Assembly (NCBI RefSeq): GCF_004341395.1
Contig: NZ_SLXT01000010.1
Location: 1-64,000, forward strand
Origin: Heliophilum fasciatum
GTDB lineage: Bacteria > Bacillota > Desulfitobacteriia > Heliobacteriales > Heliobacteriaceae
Reading direction: 5' to 3'
DNA: 64,000 bases
The notes beneath the pieces are model-generated. The model was not told the origin of the DNA, ran no database searches, and saw nothing but the letters and a program-made list of their open reading frames with translations. Shown here one piece after another: positions 1-7,262 of the stretch (within the stretch, counting starts at the first letter, position 1; each line of letters starts with the position of its first letter). The translations under genes were made by a program, and so were the position numbers.

Positions 1-94
1 TAAGACTCCAGAAAGACGATCTGGTCGATCGGCCCGGCATGTACGCACCGCGAGGTGTTTAGTGGACGGGTACGAATCAGTCGAGGTCTTGACC
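1..94 (+). rRNA. 23S ribosomal RNA, 3' end (partial)
   Basis: The first 94 bases match the conserved 3' end of bacterial 23S rRNA: the 'taagactcc...gaag' segment, a variable hairpin, and the terminal 'gtcgaggtcttgacc'-type sequence that closes helix 1. The gene begins upstream of the window. The exact mature 3' end is inferred from the usual ending (GACC). It is followed at once by two strong hairpins and then by a tRNA gene. Confidence 0.85.
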
Positions 95-145
95 TCACAG
101 GACGTGAGGTCGTTCGTCACCGCCCGGATGGCGAGGGCGACGAAC
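91..145 (+). other. Two tandem stem-loops directly after 23S rRNA
   Basis: GACCTCAC (91-98) pairs perfectly with GTGAGGTC (104-111) around a 5-base loop. Right behind it GTTCGTC (112-118) pairs with GACGAAC (139-145), with inner GCCC/GGGC pairing. There is no T-run, so these look like rRNA processing or spacer structures, not an intrinsic terminator. The remaining spacer to 258 holds no 5S rRNA that I can recognise. Confidence 0.6.
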
Positions 146-258
146 TTCCTTACATCCGCAGGATAATTCATCACTCACTAAAATGACTGTGCAGTTTTCA
201 GGGAGCAGAGGGTCGCAGGAATGTTCCGGGCTTGACAAATTGAATATCAGGCCATTGT

Positions 259-334
<76 letters not shown>

Positions 335-346
335 AAAAGCAGACAA

Positions 347-376
347 AGAGAAGGCATAAGTCCTTCTCTTTTTTTA
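347..376 (+). terminator. Intrinsic terminator of the rRNA/tRNA unit
   Basis: AGAGAAGG (347-354) pairs with CCTTCTCT (362-369) and is followed by a T-rich run. It lies 12 bases after the tRNA. The stretch from here to the promoter at 527 contains nothing I recognise. Confidence 0.85.
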
Positions 377-526
377 TTATTGATAAAAGAGAGTATCAAA
401 ATGCCAGGTACTTGAGAAAAAACTTTATCTTAGCACTTTGTTTGATGTTTCCGACGATTGGTTATCTCTATGTTGTTATCACTTTGTTCCGAACCCACAC
501 AAGATTGTTAATTCCCTGGATCCCCC

Positions 527-555
527 TTGCCCGCCGGTAATACCCCCGTTATAAT
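527..555 (+). promoter_or_regulatory. Sigma-A type promoter of the 54-aa gene
   Basis: TTGCCC (527-532), 17 bases, then a perfect TATAAT (550-555). It lies about 85 bases before the next start codon and downstream of a terminator, which fits an independent transcript. Confidence 0.65.
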
Positions 556-640
556 GTGCATAACATAGTGTACTGTATACAGAATAACAAAAACGAAAAC
601 GAAAACAAACGCGAGAGAGTATTTGAGGGGAGAATCAACA

Positions 641-805
641 ATGGATGTTTTATTGACATGGGTTGAAGGAGAAGAGGTGCAATACCAGTTTGCTGACTTT
701 GGGAGTTTGCGAGATTTCCGGCTAGAACCTGATCGTCAATACGCGATTGTTGAACTCGCCAGTGGCCAATTGATCGACGATATTCGTCAATATTGCTTTT
801 CCTAA
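641..805 (+). CDS. Hypothetical protein, 54 aa
   Basis: This small acidic protein has no family I recognise. It contains no cysteine motif, membrane segment or signal peptide. The sequence alternates charged and aromatic residues and ends in a Cys-Phe-Ser tail, which suggests a small compact fold. The start at 641 was chosen because GAGGGGAG lies 8 bases upstream; longer in-frame starts would remove this ribosome site. It is a stand-alone unit with a good promoter at 527-555 and a strong terminator that begins at its stop codon, which argues that it is truly expressed. Confidence 0.6.
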   Translation: MDVLLTWVEGEEVQYQFADFGSLRDFRLEPDRQYAIVELASGQLIDDIRQYCFS

Positions 806-828
806 CCCCCTTTAAGGGGGTTTTTTTC
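805..828 (+). terminator. Intrinsic terminator of the 54-aa gene
   Basis: AACCCCCTTTAAGGGGGTT followed by a run of seven T. The hairpin is perfect and starts at the last base of the stop codon. Confidence 0.9.
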
Positions 829-922
829 TGCCCGTTTATCTCCACTGGAATCTGAGTAGTATTAACGTTGTGATTATGTTAAAATACTAGAACCGAAAAA
901 GTCAGACCAAAGGGGGACCATC

Positions 923-1690
923 ATGGCAGGACATTCCAAGTGGGCGAATATCAAGCATAAGAAAGCAAAAGTTGACGCGCAAAAAGGCAAAGCATATACA
1001 AAGTTAAGTCGTGAAATCCTGTGTGCGGTGCGGCAAGGGGGACCTGATCCCAATGCCAATTTTCGCTTAAAAATAGCTATCCAAAAAGCCAAGGAAGGCA
1101 ATTTGCCCAATGAAAATATTCAACGGGCCATCCAGCGAGGCAGTGGCGGTGGTGACGGCGCTCAATACGAAGAACTGACTTACGAAGGCTATGGTGCCGG
1201 TGGCGCCGCTGTAATGATTCATGCGATGACCGATAATCGCAATCGCACGGCCGGTGAGATCCGCCATCTCTTCTCCAAGTATGGTGGCAATCTTGGCGAG
1301 ACGGGCTGTGTCGGATGGATGTTCGAGACAAAAGGCGTAATCACCATGGAAGCAGACGAGGAAACTGGGAAGTCTGTTGATGAAGAAGAAGTATTGCTGG
1401 TTGCCTTGGAAGCCGGTGCGCTTGATGTGACTTCGTCACCGGATGCAGTGGAAGTGCTCACGGCACCGGAAGAACTGGAGACGGTGCGTGCTGCACTGGC
1501 CGAAGCCGGTATGCCCATTGCTTCGGCGGAAGTTACCTTAGTCCCGCAAAATACCATCATGATCACTGATCAGGATCAGGCCACTAAATTGCTGCGCCTG
1601 ATGGAGATTCTCGAAGAGCATGATGATGTACAGGCCGCTTATTCAAATTTCGATATTGATGAGGCCTTACTGGAACAACTTGACCTCTAG
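923..1690 (+). CDS. yebC: YebC/TACO1 family protein (translation/transcription factor)
   Basis: The 255-aa protein starts with the family hallmark [12 protein letters not shown] and keeps the three-domain YebC layout over its full length. Length is normal for the family (about 240-250). YebC-type proteins were long described as DNA-binding transcription regulators; more recent work on the family links them to ribosome rescue at polyproline stretches. The start at 923 is supported by AAAGGGGGACC just upstream. In many bacteria yebC sits beside ruvC, and here ruvC follows about 1.4 kb downstream with a divergent regulator and the BofC-like gene between them. Confidence 0.95.
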   Translation: MAGHSKWANIKHKKAKVDAQKGKAYTKLSREILCAVRQGGPDPNANFRLKIAIQKAKEGNLPNENIQRAIQRGSGGGDGAQYEELTYEGYGAGGAAVMIHAMTDNRNRTAGEIRHLFSKYGGNLGETGCVGWMFETKGVITMEADEETGKSVDEEEVLLVALEAGALDVTSSPDAVEVLTAPEELETVRAALAEAGMPIASAEVTLVPQNTIMITDQDQATKLLRLMEILEEHDDVQAAYSNFDIDEALLEQLDL

Positions 1691-1722
1691 AAATTTAGCT
1701 CATCGATAAAAAACTCATCGAT

Positions 1723-1764
1723 AAAAAAAGCAGGGCTCATTAAATGAGCACCTGCTTTTTTTAC
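1723..1764. terminator. Bidirectional terminator between yebC and the Lrp-type regulator
   Basis: AAAAAGCAGG-GCTCAT-TAA-ATGAGC-ACCTGCTTTTTTT: a long hairpin with A-tract and T-tract on either side, so it can end both converging transcripts. A direct repeat of ctcatcgataaaaa (1699-1712 and 1714-1727) precedes it. Confidence 0.85.
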
Positions 1765-1794
1765 TTTGATCTAGGCTGTATTTTGCTGTATCGA

Positions 1795-2271
1795 TTAAAC
1801 TGCTTCGTATGCGGCAACTTGCGGAAGCGGCAAAACGGTTTCCTCTTTGGCTGTCGACAAGGCGATCGACGTGCGGCTGTGACTGACACCGGGCAGCGTA
1901 AGAATGCGCTGAATAAGTACGGATTCGAGCTCATGCATGTCTTTCACTCGAATCTTGAGCAAAAAGCCATCTTCGCCGGTAACACGATGACATTCAAGAA
2001 CATTGGGAATGCGATTGATGAATTCAAGAAATGCGGGAATGGAACTGAGTTGGTCGACACGGAGTGAGACAAAGGCCGTTAGGCCCAGGTTCAAAGCGGA
2101 TGGATTAAGCCGCGCTTGAAAGCCTTGAATGACCCCTCTTTCCTCCAACTTCTTGATCCGTTCGGCAACGGCAGGGGATGACAGTCCCACCATTGCTGCC
2201 AATTCGGTTTGCGTAACCCTACCGTTACGCTGCAGCAGTTGTAGAATTTTTGAATCGATGGAATCATACAT
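1795..2271 (-). CDS. Lrp/AsnC family transcriptional regulator
   Basis: The 158-aa protein has an N-terminal AsnC-type winged helix-turn-helix (residues about 3-60, SIDSKILQLLQRNGRVT...) and a C-terminal RAM ligand-sensing domain (about 65-145, with the DGFLLKIRVKD region). These proteins form octamers and respond to amino acids or related metabolites. The start at 2271 is chosen because GGAGG lies 8 bases upstream and the protein then begins where the family does; an upstream in-frame start would add residues without a ribosome site. It is transcribed away from the BofC-like gene. Its regulon cannot be told from sequence. Confidence 0.9.
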   Translation of the reverse strand: MYDSIDSKILQLLQRNGRVTQTELAAMVGLSSPAVAERIKKLEERGVIQGFQARLNPSALNLGLTAFVSLRVDQLSSIPAFLEFINRIPNVLECHRVTGEDGFLLKIRVKDMHELESVLIQRILTLPGVSHSRTSIALSTAKEETVLPLPQVAAYEAV

Positions 2272-2459
2272 ACGATTCTGGCCTCCTTGCCCATCCTCTC
2301 CATAACTGATTCGAATATATAAAAATTTTTTGAAAAAGTCAAGGATAACTGTAATTCGACAATAAAAATTCTGGATTTGTCTCAAAAATGCATGTGATGG
2401 CAAGCCTATAGAAGTAAATATCTTTGTCTTTGTTACTTAATTTTTGAGCAGGTGAGTTC

Positions 2460-3095
2460 ATGGGGAAGTCGATGCGTCAAGGAGCCATGGTGTCGGATAT
2501 GGGGTGGGCGTCGATCCTTATCTTATTGGTATTCCTGTTTTTATCTTCTTTTACCTTGACCTATTTAGGGGTTATCGCCTACGATAAATGGGTTGCCGTA
2601 AAAGAGACTACCAGTGACCCTCGTGATATCTATAATGAACGAATTACGCCCGGTACGGTGATTGAACTGCGTACGGAGTATCGGATGAGTCAACATGTCC
2701 AAGTGGAACGATTACCGCAACCGGAAAAATGGACAGGCTATACGGTTCGACAATTATTGCAGCGCTTTCCCGAGCAAGGAAGTTGGCAATGTACCATGCT
2801 ACCGGGACGCCTGGTACTTGTGCGCACGGTAGACGGGCTTTCGCCGCAGGATGCCTTGCGGCGCCATGCCGGTGTGGCTAACGGAGTGGTGGCGATCATC
2901 ATCGGTCCGCCCGGGATCAACGGTGGTATTGATCGGCTGACGAAGATCGAACTACACCAGTTGCCACCGGGTTTGCGGCAACGTGTGGAAGCGGGAACAT
3001 TAGAGATTGCCAGCGAAGAAGAATTAATCCAGATGGGTGCCACTGTGGGAAGGCCGCACGTAGCCGATCAAAGGGCGTTTTCCCAGGAAGATTAA
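2460..3095 (+). CDS. BofC-like protein, membrane-anchored, next to ruvCAB
   Basis: This 211-aa protein has one N-terminal membrane segment (about residues 16-42) and an extracytoplasmic domain. The C-terminal part ([13 protein letters not shown]) resembles the BofC C-terminal domain, in which a 'seen' acidic strand-helix closes the protein. In Bacillus BofC is a forespore protein that tunes the SigK checkpoint by inhibiting the protease SpoIVB, and bofC lies just upstream of ruvA there; the same position here supports the call. Sequence similarity is weak, so the name is an inference from domain shape and synteny. The start at 2460 follows GAGCAGGTGAG. Confidence 0.5.
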   Translation: MGKSMRQGAMVSDMGWASILILLVFLFLSSFTLTYLGVIAYDKWVAVKETTSDPRDIYNERITPGTVIELRTEYRMSQHVQVERLPQPEKWTGYTVRQLLQRFPEQGSWQCTMLPGRLVLVRTVDGLSPQDALRRHAGVANGVVAIIIGPPGINGGIDRLTKIELHQLPPGLRQRVEAGTLEIASEEELIQMGATVGRPHVADQRAFSQED

Positions 3096-3102
3096 GCACA
3101 AT

Positions 3103-3118
3103 AAAAGGGGGAGGCACG
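3103..3118 (+). promoter_or_regulatory. Shine-Dalgarno site that fixes the unusual ruvC start
   Basis: AAAGGGGGAGG ends at 3114. The codons after it are CTG (3119), ATT (3122), ATT (3125) and TTA; no canonical start codon exists at a usable distance. The site decides that ruvC begins at CTG or ATT. Confidence 0.7.
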
Positions 3119-3607
3119 CTGATTATTTTAGGGATTGATCCCGGTACGGCCATTTGCGGGTACGGTGTGATCCGGTGCGAAGGCAATCGCTTATCAGCGG
3201 TTGCCTTTGGTGCCGTTACTACCGAAGCAGGCACGCCGATGCCGGAGCGTTTGGTGACGATCGCCAACGGATTGGACCAGATTATTGCTATGTATCAACC
3301 GGAGCGTGTAGCGATAGAAGAGCTTTTTTTTAACCGGAACGTGACGACAGCCTTAACGGTTGGGCAAGCCCGCGGTGTGGCCATCTTATCAGCAGCGCGC
3401 TGTAACATCCCTGTGCGGGAATACACACCGGGACAAGTCAAACAAGCCGTTACCGGTTATGGACGAGCCGATAAAAAACAAGTGCAGGAGATGGTGCGCA
3501 TGTTGTTAGCATTACCGGCGGTTCCGAAGCCGGACGATGTAGCCGATGCCTTGGCGGTAGCGATTTGCTGTGCCCACAGCTTGGCCGGAGAGGCGGTGTG
3601 GCGATGA
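3119..3607 (+). CDS. ruvC: Crossover junction endodeoxyribonuclease RuvC (non-ATG start)
   Basis: RuvC resolves Holliday junctions made by RuvAB. The reading frame contains the RNase-H-like active site: GIDPG near the N-terminus (first Asp), the EELFF region (Glu), and [10 protein letters not shown] (last acidic pair). The first in-frame ATG/GTG/TTG start lies beyond GIDPG, so using it would delete the catalytic Asp. The family N-terminus (I-I-L-G-I-D-P-G) is encoded from a CTG at 3119 or ATT at 3122, placed 4 or 7 bases after a strong GGGGGAGG site, so a rare start codon is likely. Length from 3119 is 162 aa, normal. The stop overlaps the ruvA ATG by 4 bases. Confidence 0.9.
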   Translation: MIILGIDPGTAICGYGVIRCEGNRLSAVAFGAVTTEAGTPMPERLVTIANGLDQIIAMYQPERVAIEELFFNRNVTTALTVGQARGVAILSAARCNIPVREYTPGQVKQAVTGYGRADKKQVQEMVRMLLALPAVPKPDDVADALAVAICCAHSLAGEAVWR

Positions 3608-4413
3608 TCGCGTTTTTGCGCGGGCGCTGGGTCGGAAGTGGAGAAGATTGTCTCTTGCTTGAAGTAGGCGGGATCGGGTACCATGTGTATATACCCAACA
3701 CATTGTTACGACAATTACCACGGCAAGGGCAAGAGATTTTGCTTCATACTCATTACTATGTACGGGAAGATCAAGCGCAGCTTTTTGGTTTTCTTAATGA
3801 AGAAGATCTGGCGTTGTTCCGCTGGCTGCTGGAAGTGAGCGGTGTTGGCCCGAAAGTGGGACTGGCGTTAATGTCGACCTTTTCGGCGCAAGACTTGCAG
3901 CGAGTGATCATCGCGGAAGATTATTTAAGTTTGACCCGTGTGCCCGGTATTGGCAAACGAACAGCGCAGCGTCTGGTCATTGAATTGCGTGACCGGTTGC
4001 TCAAGCAAGGCGTTCGGCCTGTTTGGGTAGAGACGTACCGGACGGCAACACCGGTGCTTTTGAATCAAGCCGCAGAGCCGCAGTCAGAAGTGATAACCGG
4101 ACAAACGGCAACCGGACAAGCAACTACTGGACAAGTAGCAGCCGGCCAAGCGACCGAAGCGGAGAAGGGCCAACCGTCCGAAGCGCCGTCGTCCAAGCGG
4201 ATGTCCGGTCGCACCAAAAAGCTTGCCGAAGAAAATATCCCGATCAAACGCAAGCGCGATCAACGGGAAGAAGCGATGGCTGCCTTGCAAGCGTTAGGCT
4301 ATTCCCTCAACGAAGCCCGTGATGCCGTCGTAGAAGCATCTCATCACGTGGAGCGCGATGCCGACGTCGGTGAATGGGTGCGCGTGGCCTTGAAGGGTTT
4401 GGCGCGATTGTGA
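3604..4413 (+). CDS. ruvA: Holliday junction branch migration protein RuvA, with extended linker
   Basis: RuvA binds four-way junctions and loads the RuvB motor. The N-terminal OB fold ([10 protein letters not shown]..., 1-65), the tandem helix-hairpin-helix region ([14 protein letters not shown] and [13 protein letters not shown], about 70-135) and the C-terminal RuvB-binding three-helix domain (about 220-269, [14 protein letters not shown]) are all present. The protein is 269 aa against a usual 195-205 because the flexible linker between domains II and III spans about residues 137-219. That linker is Gly/Thr/Gln/Ala-rich with four 5-residue repeats, then a basic stretch. The start overlaps ruvC (ATGA), so translation is probably coupled. 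Confidence 0.95.
   Translation: MIAFLRGRWVGSGEDCLLLEVGGIGYHVYIPNTLLRQLPRQGQEILLHTHYYVREDQAQLFGFLNEEDLALFRWLLEVSGVGPKVGLALMSTFSAQDLQRVIIAEDYLSLTRVPGIGKRTAQRLVIELRDRLLKQGVRPVWVETYRTATPVLLNQAAEPQSEVITGQTATGQATTGQVAAGQATEAEKGQPSEAPSSKRMSGRTKKLAEENIPIKRKRDQREEAMAALQALGYSLNEARDAVVEASHHVERDADVGEWVRVALKGLARL
4096..4155 (+). repeat. Four tandem 15-bp repeats inside ruvA
   Basis: Four in-frame copies at 4096, 4111, 4126 and 4141, consensus ACCGGACAAGCAACT with drift, encode [15 protein letters not shown] and AGQAT in the RuvA linker. The copies differ by a few bases each, so the array is not newly duplicated. Confidence 0.85.
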
Positions 4414-4438
4414 TGCGAAAAGGTGAGGGAACAACGAC

Positions 4439-5533
4439 ATGAGCGATGAACAAGCCGAACGCCTGCTTGCAGCAACATCGATGCGCGAAGACCAAGAAAG
4501 TGAACTTAGTTTACGCCCTCGGGCGCTGCGGGAGTATATCGGGCAAGACAAATTAAAAGAGAATCTGACCGTGTTTATCCAGGCGGCGCTGAAACGCAAA
4601 GAGTCACTTGACCACGTGTTGCTCTATGGCCCGCCGGGGTTAGGAAAAACGACGCTGGCCCAGATCATCGCCAATGAATTAGGTGTACAATTGCGGGTGA
4701 CGTCGGGACCGGCCATTGAACGAGCCGGTGATCTGGCTGCCATTTTGACGAACTTGCAGCCACAAGATGTGCTGTTTATCGATGAAATACATCGCTTAAA
4801 CCGCGCTGTCGAAGAAGTGCTTTATCCGGCGATGGAAGATTTCTGTTTGGATATCGTTATCGGCAAAGGGCCGTCAGCTCGCTCCATTCGCATCGACCTA
4901 CCGCGCTTTACCTTGGTGGGAGCAACAACCCGCGCCGGGATGCTCACATCGCCGTTGCGCGATCGTTTTGGCGTGATTCATCGCCTGGAATATTATCGAC
5001 CGGAGGAACTGGAAGTGATTGTGGTGCGGGCCGCGTCGATCCTTCAGGTGCCCATCGAACGGGAAGGTGCTTATGAGATTGCGCTACGAGCTCGTGGAAC
5101 GCCGCGGATTGCCAACCGCTTGCTCAAACGCGTCCGCGATTATGCCCAGATTCTCGCTGATGGTGTGATCACGGCCAAAGTGGCGCACCAGTCGCTGCAG
5201 CGCTTAGAGGTCGATCCCCTGGGGCTGGATCATACGGACCGGCGTTTTTTGCATGCCTTAATTCATAAGTTTGCCGGTGGCCCGGTCGGTGTGGAAACCT
5301 TAGCGGCGGCGATCAGCGAGTCTGTCGATACGGTCGAAGATGTGGTTGAACCCTATCTGATGCAATTAGGATTTGTTAATCGCACACCGCGCGGACGCAT
5401 GGCGACGATTGCTGCTTGTCAGCACATGGACTTGTCGGTACCGGCGGCACTGCTGCCTACGGCACTGCCACGGGGCGGGGAAGATGAGTTACCTGATGGC
5501 AAACAGCCGCGCTTATTTGTGGACGAATCGTAA
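4439..5533 (+). CDS. ruvB: Holliday junction DNA helicase RuvB
   Basis: RuvB is the hexameric AAA+ motor that drives branch migration together with RuvA. Visible are Walker A (GPPGLGKTT), Walker B (FIDEIHRLN), the sensor-1 stretch GATTRAG, the arginine-finger region SPLRDRFG, and the C-terminal winged-helix domain (about 255-335). The protein is 364 aa, a little longer than the usual 330-345 because of a short acidic tail (GGEDELPDG...). The start at 4439 follows AAAAGGTGAGGG. It is the third gene of the ruvCAB operon. Confidence 0.97.
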   Translation: MSDEQAERLLAATSMREDQESELSLRPRALREYIGQDKLKENLTVFIQAALKRKESLDHVLLYGPPGLGKTTLAQIIANELGVQLRVTSGPAIERAGDLAAILTNLQPQDVLFIDEIHRLNRAVEEVLYPAMEDFCLDIVIGKGPSARSIRIDLPRFTLVGATTRAGMLTSPLRDRFGVIHRLEYYRPEELEVIVVRAASILQVPIEREGAYEIALRARGTPRIANRLLKRVRDYAQILADGVITAKVAHQSLQRLEVDPLGLDHTDRRFLHALIHKFAGGPVGVETLAAAISESVDTVEDVVEPYLMQLGFVNRTPRGRMATIAACQHMDLSVPAALLPTALPRGGEDELPDGKQPRLFVDES

Positions 5534-5574
5534 CAATTCGTAGGTAGCGGGAGCCGGAAAGCGAGGTTGATTCC

Positions 5575-6153
5575 ATGCATATCCTATTGCATACTTGCTG
5601 TGCACCCTGTAGTATAGCCGTTGTTGATGGTTTACGCCAAGAAGGTATGACGGTAACTGCTTATTACTATAACCCGAATATTCATCCGTACATGGAATTT
5701 CGTCGACGCAAAGAAACGCTGGAAGCTTATGCGCCGACGATTGATCTACCGTTAATTGTGGAAGAAGAATATGAACTGGCCATGTTTTTGCGCAACGTAG
5801 CCGAACGACCGGAAGAGCGCTGTGCTTTTTGTTATCAGGTACGTTTGGAACGCACGGCTGCCCAAGCCCGGTCGATGGGGCTTGATGGCTTTTCCACGAC
5901 GTTGTTGGTCAGTCCTTATCAAAATCAGGATCAGATCGTTGTGATCGGTAATCAAGTTGCCCAAGCCTATGGGATTCCATTCATTGCGCGTGACTTTCGT
6001 CCGTCTTTTCGCCAAGGGCAACAAGCGGCCCGGGAACTGGGTTTGTACCGGCAGCCCTACTGTGGATGCATCTACAGTGAGCAAGAACGGTACTATCGTC
6101 CACCGGGAGGCAAAGGAGCACCGGCAGAACGACGCACCCCTATAAAGGTGTGA
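5575..6153 (+). CDS. queH: Epoxyqueuosine reductase QueH
   Basis: QueH (formerly DUF208) performs the last step of queuosine synthesis in tRNA, reducing epoxyqueuosine, in organisms that lack the cobalamin enzyme QueG. The 192-aa protein carries the conserved cysteine clusters: HTCCAPCS near the N-terminus, ERCAFCY in the middle, and QPYCGCIYS near the C-terminus. These hold the iron-sulfur cluster and metal centre known in the family. It sits between ruvB and sigI, and queA and tgt of the same pathway follow about 2.5 kb downstream, so this region holds three queuosine genes. Confidence 0.93.
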   Translation: MHILLHTCCAPCSIAVVDGLRQEGMTVTAYYYNPNIHPYMEFRRRKETLEAYAPTIDLPLIVEEEYELAMFLRNVAERPEERCAFCYQVRLERTAAQARSMGLDGFSTTLLVSPYQNQDQIVVIGNQVAQAYGIPFIARDFRPSFRQGQQAARELGLYRQPYCGCIYSEQERYYRPPGGKGAPAERRTPIKV

Positions 6154-6191
6154 ATCAAACCGAACCATATTTAATTAAGAAGGTGAATTTT

Positions 6192-6947
6192 TTGGAACAC
6201 TCAACTCGCACGACGGTGACATCATCGCGGTTCCAAGAATCAGGACTCCTTCTTAGTCGGGCTCAGGGGGGAGATGACGCTACACGTAACCTGTTAATCA
6301 AGAAGTACACACCTTTTATTCTGCGTGTGTCATCATCGATCAGCAAGCGCTTTGTGCGCTTAGGCAGTGATGATGAAGCGAGCATCGCCTTAATTGCTTT
6401 TAACGAGGCAATTACCAATTATCGTGAAGAAAAAGGGATTTCCTTTTTATCGTTTGCGGAAACGGTGATCCGGCGCCGCTTGATTGATTATTTTCGTAAG
6501 GAATCTAAAGCGCAAAAAATGATTCCCCTTTCCGCTTTTGATCATTATGATGAAGATGGCAGCGACGAAGCGGTCAATCACTTAGAGAATCAGCAAGCGA
6601 CGCAGTTCTTCTATGCCGAAAAAGAAGCGTCCGATCGGCGGGCGGAGATCGTGGAATACAATCGCTTGCTTCAAGAGTACGGGATCAGCTTTCAAGAACT
6701 GGTTCGCTGTTCGCCGAAGCACGAAGATGCACGGCGGCGGGCGATTCAGGTTGCACGCTTGGTAGCTGAAACACCAAGACATCGGGATTATTTAAAGCTC
6801 AAAGGGACGTTACCGCTTAAGGCTTTGGAGCGCGAAGTGGGAGTAAGCCGCAAAACCATGGAACGACAACGCAAATACATTATCGCCGTTGCGGTGCTCT
6901 TCATGGAGAAGCTCGATTTCTTAAAAGCATATATAGACAAGGCCTAA
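6192..6947 (+). CDS. sigI: RNA polymerase sigma factor SigI family
   Basis: The 251-aa protein has the length of Bacillus SigI and its organisation: a sigma region 2 (about 35-110, with the RRRLIDYFRKE segment that melts and reads the -10 element) and a distinct C-terminal SigI domain (about 170-251, ending with a helix-turn-helix ALEREVGVSRKTMERQRKY). SigI controls heat-stress functions in Bacillus and cell-wall polysaccharide-related genes in clostridia, and is held by the membrane anti-sigma RsgI. The TTG at 6192 was chosen because AAGAAGGTGA lies 6 bases upstream; an upstream GTG overlapping queH has no such site. The next gene starts 3 bases after the stop. Confidence 0.88.
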   Translation: MEHSTRTTVTSSRFQESGLLLSRAQGGDDATRNLLIKKYTPFILRVSSSISKRFVRLGSDDEASIALIAFNEAITNYREEKGISFLSFAETVIRRRLIDYFRKESKAQKMIPLSAFDHYDEDGSDEAVNHLENQQATQFFYAEKEASDRRAEIVEYNRLLQEYGISFQELVRCSPKHEDARRRAIQVARLVAETPRHRDYLKLKGTLPLKALEREVGVSRKTMERQRKYIIAVAVLFMEKLDFLKAYIDKA

Positions 6948-6950
6948 GCT

Positions 6951-7163
6951 ATGAAAGGCAGGGGCGGTCTAGTGGGGCGATACGGATTGGTGATGGAGGT
7001 TCATGCCAATGAAGCCGTAGTATTAATGCCGGACGGTGAATTCCGGCGGCAGCCCATTGACGGCGAGGTGCCAGAAGTGGGTGACTTGATGCAGGTAACA
7101 GAAGAACCACCTACCTTGACCCTGACAAAGAAAGCAGAACAGGATGGAGAACCGCTTGGATGA
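6951..7163 (+). CDS. Stand-alone RsgI N-terminal domain (putative anti-SigI factor)
   Basis: The 70-aa protein matches the N-terminal anti-sigma domain of RsgI: YGLVMEVHANEAVVLMPDGEF followed by EVGDLM. The pattern is the same as in the first 40-50 residues of Bacillus RsgI (short beta strands, a 'DG-F' turn, 'E-G-D/E' end). RsgI proteins normally continue with a membrane segment and a large extracellular domain; here the protein stops after a short hydrophilic tail. It follows sigI by 3 bases and precedes a terminator, which strongly suggests a sigma/anti-sigma pair. Function as a soluble anti-sigma is inferred. Confidence 0.7.
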   Translation: MKGRGGLVGRYGLVMEVHANEAVVLMPDGEFRRQPIDGEVPEVGDLMQVTEEPPTLTLTKKAEQDGEPLG

Positions 7164-7169
7164 TCGCAG

Positions 7170-7199
7170 CAGGAGAAGCGCTCGCTTCTCCTGTTTTTT
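7170..7199 (+). terminator. Intrinsic terminator after sigI and its partner
   Basis: CAGGAGAAGCG-CT-CGCTTCTCCTG followed by six T. A perfect 11-bp stem that separates the sigI pair from the SpoIID-like gene. Confidence 0.9.
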
Positions 7200-7262
7200 A
7201 TGTAAGAAAAGGAATGGGACGGTTCATGTCGAAATTTGAGCATGGAGGTGGGCAATGGAATA

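Noticed and set aside
2460-3095. Treating the BofC-like gene as a certain BofC
   Set aside because: Similarity is limited to a short C-terminal stretch and synteny, so I kept it as BofC-like with moderate confidence.
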